Origin: a virus
Strand: one strand, 5' to 3'
IMG/VR virus record: IMGVR_UViG_3300042515_001753
Location: 169,887 to 233,886 of that record
Length of the DNA stretch: 64,000 bases
Positions 49,557 through 57,690 of this stretch are shown piece by piece. Below the pieces are notes generated by a model that worked only from the letters and a program-made list of their open reading frames with translations, was not told where the DNA came from and searched no databases. The first letter of the stretch is position 1. Each line of letters starts with the position of its first letter. A program made the position numbers and the translations under genes.

Positions 49557-50308
49557 TAAAAACCTGCTTCTAGTTTCGCAATAATATATTCTTTGACAAG
49601 TCCAGAACGAACAATATCATCGACACCAAATTCAATTATATCAAAAGATGTCATTTTACGCAAGACTGTCATAAAATCAATAATACCATTTCTCTCATTA
49701 GTTTTTTGTAAATCTGACTGAGACGCATCTCCACAAAACATAATTTTAGAGTTTTCACCAACACGAGTGATAATAGAATCAAGTTCGTGATATGACATAT
49801 TTTGGAATTCATCCACAATAATAATAGAATTATCAAGCGTGGTTCCTCTGAGGAATGAAGTACTCCAGAACTTAATGGTTTCCTGTGCCTTGAGATTGCC
49901 ATAAAGCATCTCAAATTCAGCATCAGAAGGCATCTGGAACATATACTTAACCATATTCTTATAAGGAATTTGGTAAATATCCGACTTGTCATCATAAGAA
50001 CCGGGAAGAAATCCAATCTCTCTTGTGGCAACTAAAGAACGGACAAGATAGATTTTTTCGTAAGGTGTTTTTTCATCTAAAACCTCACGAAGAGCATTAT
50101 AAAGAGTAATAAAAGTTTTACCCGTACCGGCACACCCATAGGCAACTAAATGTTTCTGTTCCGCATAAGAATCAAAAAGTTTTCTTTGATTATCTGTAAG
50201 TGGGTCAATATCTACTAGATATTCACCACTTAAGGGTTTTTTACGCTTTGTTTGACGAGTGGTAAGACCAACATCATTTTGTTGCTCTGCTCTTTTTCTT
50301 CTTGCCAT
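49556..50308 (-). CDS. phoH: PhoH-like ATPase
   Basis: 250 residues. Walker A GCAGTGKT (58-65), Walker B IIIVDEFQNM (about 161-170), sensor region GDASQSD and an N-terminal extension with RRKRAEQQ. PhoH is very common in marine phages and is linked to phosphate-starvation response in hosts, though its biochemical role is unsettled (helicase/RNA-related). In an operon with thyX and the exonuclease. Confidence 0.9.
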   Translation of the reverse strand: MARRKRAEQQNDVGLTTRQTKRKKPLSGEYLVDIDPLTDNQRKLFDSYAEQKHLVAYGCAGTGKTFITLYNALREVLDEKTPYEKIYLVRSLVATREIGFLPGSYDDKSDIYQIPYKNMVKYMFQMPSDAEFEMLYGNLKAQETIKFWSTSFLRGTTLDNSIIIVDEFQNMSYHELDSIITRVGENSKIMFCGDASQSDLQKTNERNGIIDFMTVLRKMTSFDIIEFGVDDIVRSGLVKEYIIAKLEAGF

Positions 50309-50314
50309 AAGTGT

Positions 50315-50557
50315 TTATAGTTTTTTTACAGTTGAACCGGGCATTTTCTGAGCTTGTCCGAGTACATCATTCCACGAAGGATGTTTGGAGGTTAGTTTAT
50401 TTCTCCAATCCCCCACTTCACCAACATTCATTTGTGTTGGTATAAGAGGTTTCATATGAGTATTTTCTTTGAGATATGGGTCTTTGTCTGCCATAAGCAT
50501 CCATTTCTCAAAGATTTCACCTGTTTCTGTATTCTCAAATCTATAAGTTGGGCACAT
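50315..50557 (-). CDS. FmdB-like small protein, 80 aa
   Basis: MCPTYRFENTETGEIFEKWM resembles FmdB-type zinc-ribbon starts (Y-x-F-x-N-x-x-T-G), but only one Cys is present, so zinc binding is doubtful. The C-terminus has SKHPSWNDVLGQAQKMPGS, common in T4-like cyanophage versions, which may contact a partner. The role is unknown. It lies between thyX and phoH. Confidence 0.6.
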   Translation of the reverse strand: MCPTYRFENTETGEIFEKWMLMADKDPYLKENTHMKPLIPTQMNVGEVGDWRNKLTSKHPSWNDVLGQAQKMPGSTVKKL

Positions 50558-50581
50558 AAGGTATAATAATTTACAAAATAT

Positions 50582-51337
50582 TTAGGGAGAAAGTCGTGCT
50601 TTGTGTAGACGCTTTTCTTCATAATAACTGAAGATTTCTGGGACCCATTCTTTCATTACTGGCACCATCGATTCACATAATGCCTGAATCTCTACTTGAG
50701 CATCAAGTTTAGCACGAAGGTCCAGAAAGTGAAGTGCGGCACGGAGCGAGAACGAAACCACAAAGTTCTGGCGAATGTTTTGAGGAAGATAATCACGAAG
50801 ATGTTCCTCTGCCATACCACGAGTATCATAACCCTCTGCATACCTCTCAGATGCCGCCAGACAGAACTTTAGTTGCCTTTCGTAATCTTCCTTCGTCCAT
50901 TCGTACTTGTGCCCTTTACGGTCAAGGTAGAGACCTTCTGGACGCACATAGAAAACCTCTTCGGGTTTCAGGTCCCCAGTCGCAACCTTTAATACACGAC
51001 GACCAGTATAACGCTGAGACTGGACATCAAAGGAAACTCCAACACGGTGAGTCCTTGCCTGAACCATTACATTATGAACAAACCCAACACAGTCCAGAGA
51101 AATGGCAGGATGCTCCAGTGGACCCCAGTGTCCTCGTTCATTTGCAAGTAACTGTTCAATTACCCATTTACCACATTCTTTTTCCGCAGGAGGAAACTTG
51201 GTGTGAATAGGGTCTTCACTATAATCATTCTTACCTGCCTGCCAAACAAGAGTTTGTGGAAGTTGTGTCTGACGAATCATCACAACTTGCATATAACGGT
51301 CAAGTTCTAAAAGGTCTTTTGCTTTAATTGGTTTCAT
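50582..51337 (-). CDS. thyX: flavin-dependent thymidylate synthase ThyX
   Basis: 251 residues with the ThyX signature around 95-110: RTHR then SFDVQSQRY, plus GHWGPLEHPAISL (His/Glu of the FAD site) and LRDYLPQNIRQNF. It makes dTMP from dUMP using FAD, NADPH and methylene-THF, supplying thymidine for replication. The ATGA overlap with the 54-residue upstream gene implies coupling. Confidence 0.95.
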   Translation of the reverse strand: MKPIKAKDLLELDRYMQVVMIRQTQLPQTLVWQAGKNDYSEDPIHTKFPPAEKECGKWVIEQLLANERGHWGPLEHPAISLDCVGFVHNVMVQARTHRVGVSFDVQSQRYTGRRVLKVATGDLKPEEVFYVRPEGLYLDRKGHKYEWTKEDYERQLKFCLAASERYAEGYDTRGMAEEHLRDYLPQNIRQNFVVSFSLRAALHFLDLRAKLDAQVEIQALCESMVPVMKEWVPEIFSYYEEKRLHKARLSP

Positions 51338-51498
51338 TTTCCAAATCCTTTTGATGTTTTTGCTTCTAGTTCTGCAAGTTCTTCTTTCACAACTCGCAAT
51401 TGTGATTTCATTTGCTTAAGTTCTTCATTAGAATATAGATGGTCCTGTTTAATCAATCTTTCCAACAGTTTTACAAGTTTCTTTGCTCTTAAAGACAT
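51334..51498 (-). CDS. small helical protein, 54 aa
   Basis: Translated from the ATG at 51498: a highly charged, continuous helix/coiled-coil candidate (RAKKLVKLLERLIKQDHLYS). Coupled to thyX by ATGA. No family is recognised; its position in the early operon behind the promoter at 51667 supports it as a real gene. Confidence 0.6.
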   Translation of the reverse strand: MSLRAKKLVKLLERLIKQDHLYSNEELKQMKSQLRVVKEELAELEAKTSKGFGK

Positions 51499-51501
51499 TA
51501 G

Positions 51502-51645
51502 TTAAAAAACCTCATCATAGTCAATTTCTTCTGGACGAATATCATCATACTTATATTGTTTAGTGTCTGGATATACTTCTGCCTTGAGTGCATCCAAGAG
51601 CAGTTCCATATTCCGAATAATTAATTTAATTTTTTCTTGGTCCAT
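51502..51645 (-). CDS. small acidic protein, 47 aa
   Basis: From the ATG at 51645: MDQEKIKLIIRNMELLLDAL, then a Pro/Asp/Tyr-rich tail (YKYDDIRPEEIDYDEVF). It is the first gene after the terminator/promoter at 51667-51703, 21 bp from the -10. Function unknown. Confidence 0.6.
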   Translation of the reverse strand: MDQEKIKLIIRNMELLLDALKAEVYPDTKQYKYDDIRPEEIDYDEVF

Positions 51646-51666
51646 TTAGATTAATATTCTTTTTTC

Positions 51667-51703
51667 ATTATACAAAAAAAGAGAGGACTTGTCAATCCTC
51701 TCT
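51667..51703 (-). promoter_or_regulatory. overlapping terminator and sigma70 promoter
   Basis: An 8-bp stem AGAGAGGA/TCCTCTCT (51680-51687, 51696-51703) with a T-run makes a good minus-strand terminator. The loop and 3' arm also carry a perfect TTGACA (51690-51695), a 17-bp spacer and TATAAT (51667-51672). One 37-bp element thus ends the upstream unit and starts the thyX-phoH unit. Confidence 0.85.
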
Positions 51704-51758
51704 TGAAAACCTTTTTGGGTGAATTTTTTGGGGGATTTTTTTCCGCCTTTCTAGGAAA

Positions 51759-52127
51759 TCACTTTCGCTTTTTCTTTTCGGGTGCTCTGTATCCCCACAT
51801 TCTAGGAGATATTCTACCATAACCCCAATCAATTTTTTTTACTGCACCGGAACCAAACTTATCATAGTACATATCAAAGATTTTAACTCTTGTTCCACGA
51901 CACAAATCCATATAAGAATTTTCGTTTACTGTATACCATACAATATATGCATCATTAGGAAAGGATGGGTCTTTAATCTGAGAAACAGTTCCATTCTCAA
52001 TTAGAATCTCACATCCATAACGAGGAGGAATATCTTTTTTTTCTTCTGGAGTCCATTCCACAGTAGTCTTATCCTCGATTGTATTGCTTTCTACATTACG
52101 AACTCGACTCACGAACGACCTCCCCAT
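51759..52127 (-). CDS. hypothetical protein, 122 aa
   Basis: A basic protein (MGRSFVSRVRNVESNTIEDK start, EKKKRK end) with a beta-rich middle (DAYIVWYTVNENSYMDLCRG). It overlaps the gene upstream by 19 bp out of frame. No family is recognised. It is the last gene before the terminator at 51667-51703. Confidence 0.6.
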   Translation of the reverse strand: MGRSFVSRVRNVESNTIEDKTTVEWTPEEKKDIPPRYGCEILIENGTVSQIKDPSFPNDAYIVWYTVNENSYMDLCRGTRVKIFDMYYDKFGSGAVKKIDWGYGRISPRMWGYRAPEKKKRK

Positions 52128-52690
52128 GAAATTTCGGGATAGGCTTGGGCAACAATTTCTTTCGTGATTTTATATTTAGTCTCAAGTTTCTTATCTTTGA
52201 CCAAACATAAAATCTCTGCCTCTAAAGGATGAAGACCCTGAAGAATATTAATGAACATCGTTTCTCTACGAAGAGAAGTCAGACTATCATTTCCACCTTT
52301 AATAAAGTTATAGAACTTTGTATATTCTTTGCGGATTGAGGAAAAACCTTGGTCTTGTGAACCGAGTGAATTAGAACCAATTTCACTCATTTTTCCCACG
52401 GCATCATCAATCTTCTCACTCAAAGTTCCACTAAATGAACCCTGTTCCCCAACACTTGAATAGGGAACAATACCTTCTGGAAGACAAGAAAATACACTCT
52501 CATCAAAGTTCCAGATAAAAATTGCCCTGAGTGATGGGTCATTATATTTTTGTAGAACCTCAACTTTTTTAATATTGGTTCTTTGCTTTGACACTAAATT
52601 CAGAACCTCAAAGATAAAAGGATTTGCTGGCAAATCAATACTTACCGATGGGGTTGTTTTTGTTTTTGGTTTTGCTTTTGTCGCAGTCAT
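52109..52690 (-). CDS. conserved T4-like phage protein, 193 aa (DUF6433-like)
   Basis: A helical protein with FIFEVLNLVSKQRTNIKKVEVL near the start, LRRETMFINILQGLHPLEAEILCLVKDKKL in the middle and a YPEISWGGRS end. The HPLEAEILCLVKDK block is frequent in T4-like phages, in proteins without known function. Preceded by a CTAAATA element (52723). Confidence 0.6.
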   Translation of the reverse strand: MTATKAKPKTKTTPSVSIDLPANPFIFEVLNLVSKQRTNIKKVEVLQKYNDPSLRAIFIWNFDESVFSCLPEGIVPYSSVGEQGSFSGTLSEKIDDAVGKMSEIGSNSLGSQDQGFSSIRKEYTKFYNFIKGGNDSLTSLRRETMFINILQGLHPLEAEILCLVKDKKLETKYKITKEIVAQAYPEISWGGRS

Positions 52691-52722
52691 AATTGTTTAA
52701 TATGTAATCACAATTGTAATGG

Positions 52723-52729
52723 TATTTAG
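52723..52729 (-). promoter_or_regulatory. candidate late promoter CTAAATA
   Basis: CTAAATACCATT, 33 bp before the ATG at 52690. Confidence 0.5.
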
Positions 52730-52732
52730 AGA

Positions 52733-52978
52733 TTATTCTTCATCATCTTCGAGATCTTCATCTCCATCATCAAAGTATCCTGGCTCAAATCTTACCGAAA
52801 CAATTTCTTCGTCAATAAGATCGCCGTCCTTATTATAAAACTCTGGATGATAGGCAATTTGCTTTGGTCCTTCCTGATGTGTCATCATATATTCTCTACC
52901 GACCCAACCTAATAATAGACCCATTATAAAAAATAGTACGGTTAAGAATGAACCTATAACTAAACTAGTTGCCAACAT
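52733..52978 (-). CDS. single-pass membrane protein with acidic tail, 81 aa
   Basis: One strong transmembrane segment (about residues 4-27, LVIGSFLTVLFFIMGLLLGW) followed by a cytoplasm-type tail ending in GDEDLEDDEE. A short, single-span inner-membrane protein; the function is unknown. Confidence 0.65.
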   Translation of the reverse strand: MLATSLVIGSFLTVLFFIMGLLLGWVGREYMMTHQEGPKQIAYHPEFYNKDGDLIDEEIVSVRFEPGYFDDGDEDLEDDEE

Positions 52979-52996
52979 TTTTGTTCTCCTAGGAAA

Positions 52997-53173
52997 CTAC
53001 TCGACTTTCCTTGACTTTATCGAAAATTCAAGATAGATGGTTACTTCTCGTTTGAAAAAGAAAATCATCTTCTCAAATATAAGATGAAAAAGTTTAGGTT
53101 GTTTTCTTTTTCCTCCAGTAAGTATAAGTTCTACACCACGATTCGGTGTTATATCATTATTTATGTCTGGCAT
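52997..53173 (-). CDS. small basic protein, 58 aa
   Basis: Starts at 53173 in a TAATG overlap with the glutaredoxin stop; an upstream frame to 53218 would overlap glutaredoxin by 46 bp and is rejected. The sequence PNRGVELILTGGKRKQPKLF then KREVTIYLEFSIKSRKVE looks like a compact alpha/beta fold. Function unknown. Confidence 0.55.
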   Translation of the reverse strand: MPDINNDITPNRGVELILTGGKRKQPKLFHLIFEKMIFFFKREVTIYLEFSIKSRKVE

Positions 53174-53409
53174 TATATCATTTGCTGTTCCTTGAGAAAC
53201 TTGACGGTATCGGTACAACCACCCAATCTCTTATCGTCACAGAGAACCTGTGGAAATGTGGAACCTTCTCCAAACTCACTATAGAACTCTTCTTTAGTAA
53301 AGTCCTCTCCCAAATTATACACCACAAAGTTATTATTTGTCAACTCCAAAACAGTTTTAATCTTGTGGCAATATGGACAATCGTCCTTTGAATATACGGC
53401 AAAGTTCAT
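53173..53409 (-). CDS. glutaredoxin
   Basis: 78 residues: active-site CPYC (residues 11-14), cis-Pro TFPQV and GGCTD near the C-terminus, the complete monothiol/dithiol glutaredoxin set. It can reduce ribonucleotide reductase or other disulfides with glutathione. It has a strong ribosome site (AAGGAG) and a TATAAATT element upstream. Confidence 0.9.
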   Translation of the reverse strand: MNFAVYSKDDCPYCHKIKTVLELTNNNFVVYNLGEDFTKEEFYSEFGEGSTFPQVLCDDKRLGGCTDTVKFLKEQQMI

Positions 53410-53435
53410 TTTATTTTCTCCTTTGTTGAATATGT

Positions 53436-56306
53436 TTAATTTATATTAGAATCATCTTCGTGCCAAGAACAAACATCCAAATATGATTGAATTGTAAATC
53501 CTGGTTTGCAGGTCCAATCAAAATCTATACATTTTCTTGAAAAAGACTTGAACATTAAAGGAGTTATTCTATCACTAAAATCCTTAGCATCTTGCCAATT
53601 AATTGCATCATCATAAAGGTATTTCTCAGGTTCAATCAGCATTTTCTTAACACAATCATCAAATCTGGCACAGTAGTGTGCTCCAATATAAGTTTCAGGT
53701 CGTGTCAAATAGTTTGCATACTGTGCAAGTTCATATTTTCCAATACGAACTTTATCAGCAATACTATTGTACTCTAAAGGAATATCAAACAATTGATGCA
53801 GATTTTCCGTTGTACCCCAATAAATGTGATCTCTTGGATGGAAAAGTAAAGATGGGAACATTCCCGCAACAAAAATATTACCTTCAATATGATTTTCCAT
53901 AAGAAATTCATACATATTCACCATACTATTGTAATTATATTTTTGGTCAGATCTCATCTTTGCAGAAAACTTTGTTTTACAGAGTTTGATTCCAGCAAAA
54001 GATGTTGTAATCTGTAAGTTTTTATTGCAAGTTCCTGGAGTTAATGGATATACACTTCTGACATATTTAACTTTTGATGAATGATAATGTTCTGGTCTAT
54101 CATCATCCCAACAAGAAACAATTACATTATTTACGAAAGGAACTCTTAAATACTCATCAATAATCTCATCAGTATATTCGCCGTATTTTCCCTGAAGGAC
54201 GATATCCATTTTCTCACTTTCACTAACTTCAACAACATCTACACTACTTTCGGTTGAATTATTAAGGGTAAAGTAGATAATAAACTGTCCGAGATAAGTG
54301 TCCTTCCAGTATTCTTTAAATCCATAGAGATAATTATTATTAAAAATGTGTTCGGTAACTTCCTTACCGCTTCTTTCATAAACATGAAATAATTTGCATT
54401 TGGTGAGATATAAGTCTCTGAATTCAATAAACTTTTCTATAGCATTCTTATGGTCATTAATATGCCATTCGCCCGCACAGTGTCCAACATTCTTAATAAT
54501 GAAATCATAATTTTCTTTAGTGAAAATAGAATACTCCCCACCTTCACAATCAAACTTCAAGAAATCAATTCTAGTAATGTTATTTTCTTCAACAATTTTT
54601 TTGAATGTTGTTGTGGGATATTCGTTTCCATCATTTTCATAGATATAAACACCCCTTTCAGCAATAACTTTATTATCCTCTTCGGCATCAGAAATAGCCT
54701 TGTTGATAAAAGTTACAGGACCGTGACCAACATTCTTTTTCAGAGAATGAATAAGAGTATTAGAAGGTTCAACACAATAGACTTGCTTTGGTTTTTTATC
54801 CAGAATTGAATAAGTAAAGGATCCACAGTTTGCACCAGCATCAAATACAACATCTCCTGCTTTTATTGGACACCATTTTTCATATGTCCTTTCAATAAAA
54901 TTCTCTCTTGAGAACATTTCTGCATATTCTGGATCTGTACTACCCCAATCAAAGTTAGATGGCACTAAAAGATTGGGAAAATATTTCTGAATATTATCCA
55001 AAACTGCATTACGATATCCTTCTTGCATCCGATAATTCTCGTGCAAATCCTTCAAGATTGAACCAGACTCCTCGTTTTTACCCCACCACCATCCTGAGAT
55101 TGCTTTTTCAAATAACAATCCATAATCTCCCGGATATCCAATATCATTTCTAAATGGTTGCAAATCCTTTTCCGCCAGATTCAGACCCTGAGTTGCGACA
55201 AGATAAGTATCAGTCCACTGCTCTCTCTTACTATGAAACCTGGCAAGAAAATAATATGCTTCTGGACGATTCGGCAAAACATATAATGCGTGTTGAACTA
55301 AAGTACGAGCAGTCAAATCTCGGGTTCCTTGCATTTCATAGCAAAGATGAGCCCATAGAAGAGCTTCATAAGCAAGATGTGGATCTTCTGCTCTTTCGGC
55401 ACATCTTAAAAAGTATGAGAGTGCCGGTGCAGTATGCTTTTGATTCCAATACCAAGCACCGAGTTTAAGATTGTTCTCGGCATTTTCTGGGTCATTAGCA
55501 TACTCCCCAAGAAGATATTCAATTTCATTCATCATAAAAACTTTAGGTTCTTCTTTTTTATTAATTGCAAAAGGTTTATTTTTATTTTTCCAATAATTTA
55601 AAACAGTTTCTCTTGCCCCATAATGACCCCCTTTCTGATTATTAACAACTTCCTTATCTTCTTCGGGAGAAAATGTAGTGGCAAACTTGACATCTTCTAC
55701 AAATAAAGGAACGGCAGCTCCACCTTTATTTACCGTTTCAAATAAAATATTCTCAACCAAAGGAACCGCATAATTATTAACACCAGGAATTTCAAGATGA
55801 AACTTCTTTTCACCCAAAGAATAACTATCAACTAGTAATTTTGCATATTCTCTTGTAAGAATATATGCCGTTGCTGCCCAGTCATCCCATAATTTTTTTC
55901 TAATTTCAAATGTTTCATAGTTATCTCGGATTAAAAGTAATTGAACATACAAAGAACCCTCAGGAATTGTTTCAATAAACTCTTCCCAAGTAAAGTCCCA
56001 ATATTGAATAGTTTCAAGACTTAAATCATCCTCACAGAAAAATGCATATTCTTCATCAGTTTCTTCATACCACTTACGAATTGCTTTAATGTGAGAGACC
56101 GCACAACCGATTGTTCCCCCATTCATTTGATCCAAAAACTTTCCGGTGATTTCATCATCAGACTCACTATATCTTTTGGATATGATTGCGGTGGGAGTTA
56201 TTCCATATTCGGCAAACTGCTTTTCCAGATTTTTTTGACGGTCTGTACTTTCTTCAAGAGAAATATAATAGACTGAGGGAAAATTTTCAAGTTTGTTCTT
56301 TTTCAT
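53436..56306 (-). CDS. GT25 - TPR - FkbM methyltransferase - WavE-like fusion, 956 aa
   Basis: Four domains in order. 1: LPS-type glycosyltransferase family 25, VYYISLEESTDRQKNLEKQF (about 12-31) and FFCEDDLSLE (about 88-97). 2: TPR-like helical repeats (about 270-450, e.g. NLKLGAWYWNQKHTAPALSY). 3: FkbM-type methyltransferase, VVFDAGANCGSFTYSI, VYCVEPS and FLKFDCEGGEY. 4: WavE-like LPS synthesis domain, NNVIVSCWDDDRP, then KFSAKMRSDQKY. It would build and methylate a glycan on host surface or virion; the target is unknown. Unusually large for a phage transferase. Confidence 0.8.
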   Translation of the reverse strand: MKKNKLENFPSVYYISLEESTDRQKNLEKQFAEYGITPTAIISKRYSESDDEITGKFLDQMNGGTIGCAVSHIKAIRKWYEETDEEYAFFCEDDLSLETIQYWDFTWEEFIETIPEGSLYVQLLLIRDNYETFEIRKKLWDDWAATAYILTREYAKLLVDSYSLGEKKFHLEIPGVNNYAVPLVENILFETVNKGGAAVPLFVEDVKFATTFSPEEDKEVVNNQKGGHYGARETVLNYWKNKNKPFAINKKEEPKVFMMNEIEYLLGEYANDPENAENNLKLGAWYWNQKHTAPALSYFLRCAERAEDPHLAYEALLWAHLCYEMQGTRDLTARTLVQHALYVLPNRPEAYYFLARFHSKREQWTDTYLVATQGLNLAEKDLQPFRNDIGYPGDYGLLFEKAISGWWWGKNEESGSILKDLHENYRMQEGYRNAVLDNIQKYFPNLLVPSNFDWGSTDPEYAEMFSRENFIERTYEKWCPIKAGDVVFDAGANCGSFTYSILDKKPKQVYCVEPSNTLIHSLKKNVGHGPVTFINKAISDAEEDNKVIAERGVYIYENDGNEYPTTTFKKIVEENNITRIDFLKFDCEGGEYSIFTKENYDFIIKNVGHCAGEWHINDHKNAIEKFIEFRDLYLTKCKLFHVYERSGKEVTEHIFNNNYLYGFKEYWKDTYLGQFIIYFTLNNSTESSVDVVEVSESEKMDIVLQGKYGEYTDEIIDEYLRVPFVNNVIVSCWDDDRPEHYHSSKVKYVRSVYPLTPGTCNKNLQITTSFAGIKLCKTKFSAKMRSDQKYNYNSMVNMYEFLMENHIEGNIFVAGMFPSLLFHPRDHIYWGTTENLHQLFDIPLEYNSIADKVRIGKYELAQYANYLTRPETYIGAHYCARFDDCVKKMLIEPEKYLYDDAINWQDAKDFSDRITPLMFKSFSRKCIDFDWTCKPGFTIQSYLDVCSWHEDDSNIN
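53438..53445 (-). promoter_or_regulatory. candidate late promoter TATAAATT
   Basis: One mismatch from TATAAATA, overlapping the stop of the 956-residue gene, 29 bp before glutaredoxin. Confidence 0.4.
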
Positions 56307-56340
56307 TATTTTATGTGCGTAGTAATTTTGTTCATTTTAG

Positions 56341-57690
56341 TCATTCTCTCATAAATTCTTCAATCGTAAGAATAGAACCAATATTTCTCCACCAATTTAA
56401 ATTATCTTGATAGGATTGATGATGGTATGAATTAACTGGTTGCTTCTTCCCTTCTTCCGTATTCGGGTCAAGGTACGAAGGCATAAAACTCAGGTCTTCA
56501 GTAAATAAAGGAGCACCATAAACTTTACCTAATGGAGAGAAGATAATGGTTTCAATCACGGGAACCTTAGCCCAGTCCTCTCTGAGATAAATGTCGGCAC
56601 CCTGTACATCTAAATGAAACTTACCATCATAATAATATGTATCAATTAGTTTTTTGGCAAATTCTCGTTTAATAAGATAAGCACAACCAGACCAATCACA
56701 CCAACAACGATTGCGGAATCCAATTTTAAATCTATCAAATTCTTCTTCACGCAACCAGGCAAGTTGAACAATCTCCCAGTCATCAGGAAGACTATTGTAA
56801 AAATCATCCCAAGTAAAGTTCCAGTACTGAACCAGTTCCATACTCAAATCATCTTCACAGAAAAATGCAACCTCTTCAGTAGTATTATCATACCATTCTT
56901 TGATTGCCTTAAGATGCGATGTGACAGGACCTCTACTTCCAATAGTCAAACGGTCAACGTATTCAGATATAATTTCGTGTTGAGTATCATCATACTTATA
57001 AAAAATATGAGGTGTGATACGATCAACACCAACCTCAGAGAACTTTTGATGTAACTTTTCTCTTCTTTCGGTACAGTAATCAACACTAATATAATGAACT
57101 GGGGGTAGATTATTAAGTTTAGATTTATCTGGTTTGTAATAAATCCAACACTTTTCATCTGGCGTAAATCCAGTCAGTAATTCATTTACTGCTCGTTTGA
57201 CACCAGGAAACCAATCGTATTCATCGTGATAATAATCGTGCCCTGCAATTATTCCACCTGATTTTACTTTAGGATACCAGGCAATAATATCATCTCGGAC
57301 ATCCTCATACTCATGAGAAGCGTCAATAAAAACAAAATCCAAAGATTCATCCTTGAATTTTTTGACTGCCTCAAGAGAAGTCATCTTAAGTGGAAAATAA
57401 TATTCACCAACAGGTCTCATATTGTCAATAAAGATATCATAGAGTTTAGATAACTCTTCCATTCCTTCGTGCTCAACACTTCCTTCCCAAGTATCTACAC
57501 AGAAGAACTCAATATCCTTATTGGAGTTGGCAATCTCAACACACATATATGCTGCTGATTTACCTTTCCAACAACCAACTTCCACAAAACGACTACCCGA
57601 AGGAAATCGTTTCACAATTCTAGAGTAAAGATTGGGATAAGAAAACCAACCTTCACCGAAATTATCACTTCCACAAATATGTTCCATCAT
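56341..57690 (-). CDS. class I methyltransferase - GT25 glycosyltransferase fusion
   Basis: 449 residues. N-terminal SAM methyltransferase: RFVEVGCWKGKSAAYM (SAM loop, about 34-49), FCVDTWEGS, FVFIDASHEYEDVRDDI and GIIAGHDYYHDE. C-terminal family 25 glycosyltransferase from about 197: PVHYISVDYCTERREKL, GPVTSHLKAIKEWY and VAFFCEDDLSME (metal/catalytic acidic motif). The GT25 part is homologous to the N-terminus of the downstream 956-residue protein, indicating duplication with domain shuffling. ATGA overlap with the upstream gene. Confidence 0.82.
   Translation of the reverse strand: MMEHICGSDNFGEGWFSYPNLYSRIVKRFPSGSRFVEVGCWKGKSAAYMCVEIANSNKDIEFFCVDTWEGSVEHEGMEELSKLYDIFIDNMRPVGEYYFPLKMTSLEAVKKFKDESLDFVFIDASHEYEDVRDDIIAWYPKVKSGGIIAGHDYYHDEYDWFPGVKRAVNELLTGFTPDEKCWIYYKPDKSKLNNLPPVHYISVDYCTERREKLHQKFSEVGVDRITPHIFYKYDDTQHEIISEYVDRLTIGSRGPVTSHLKAIKEWYDNTTEEVAFFCEDDLSMELVQYWNFTWDDFYNSLPDDWEIVQLAWLREEEFDRFKIGFRNRCWCDWSGCAYLIKREFAKKLIDTYYYDGKFHLDVQGADIYLREDWAKVPVIETIIFSPLGKVYGAPLFTEDLSFMPSYLDPNTEEGKKQPVNSYHHQSYQDNLNWWRNIGSILTIEEFMRE

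Noticed and set aside
50734-51210. Plus-strand 158-residue frame opposite thyX
   Set aside because: Antisense to a clear thyX gene.
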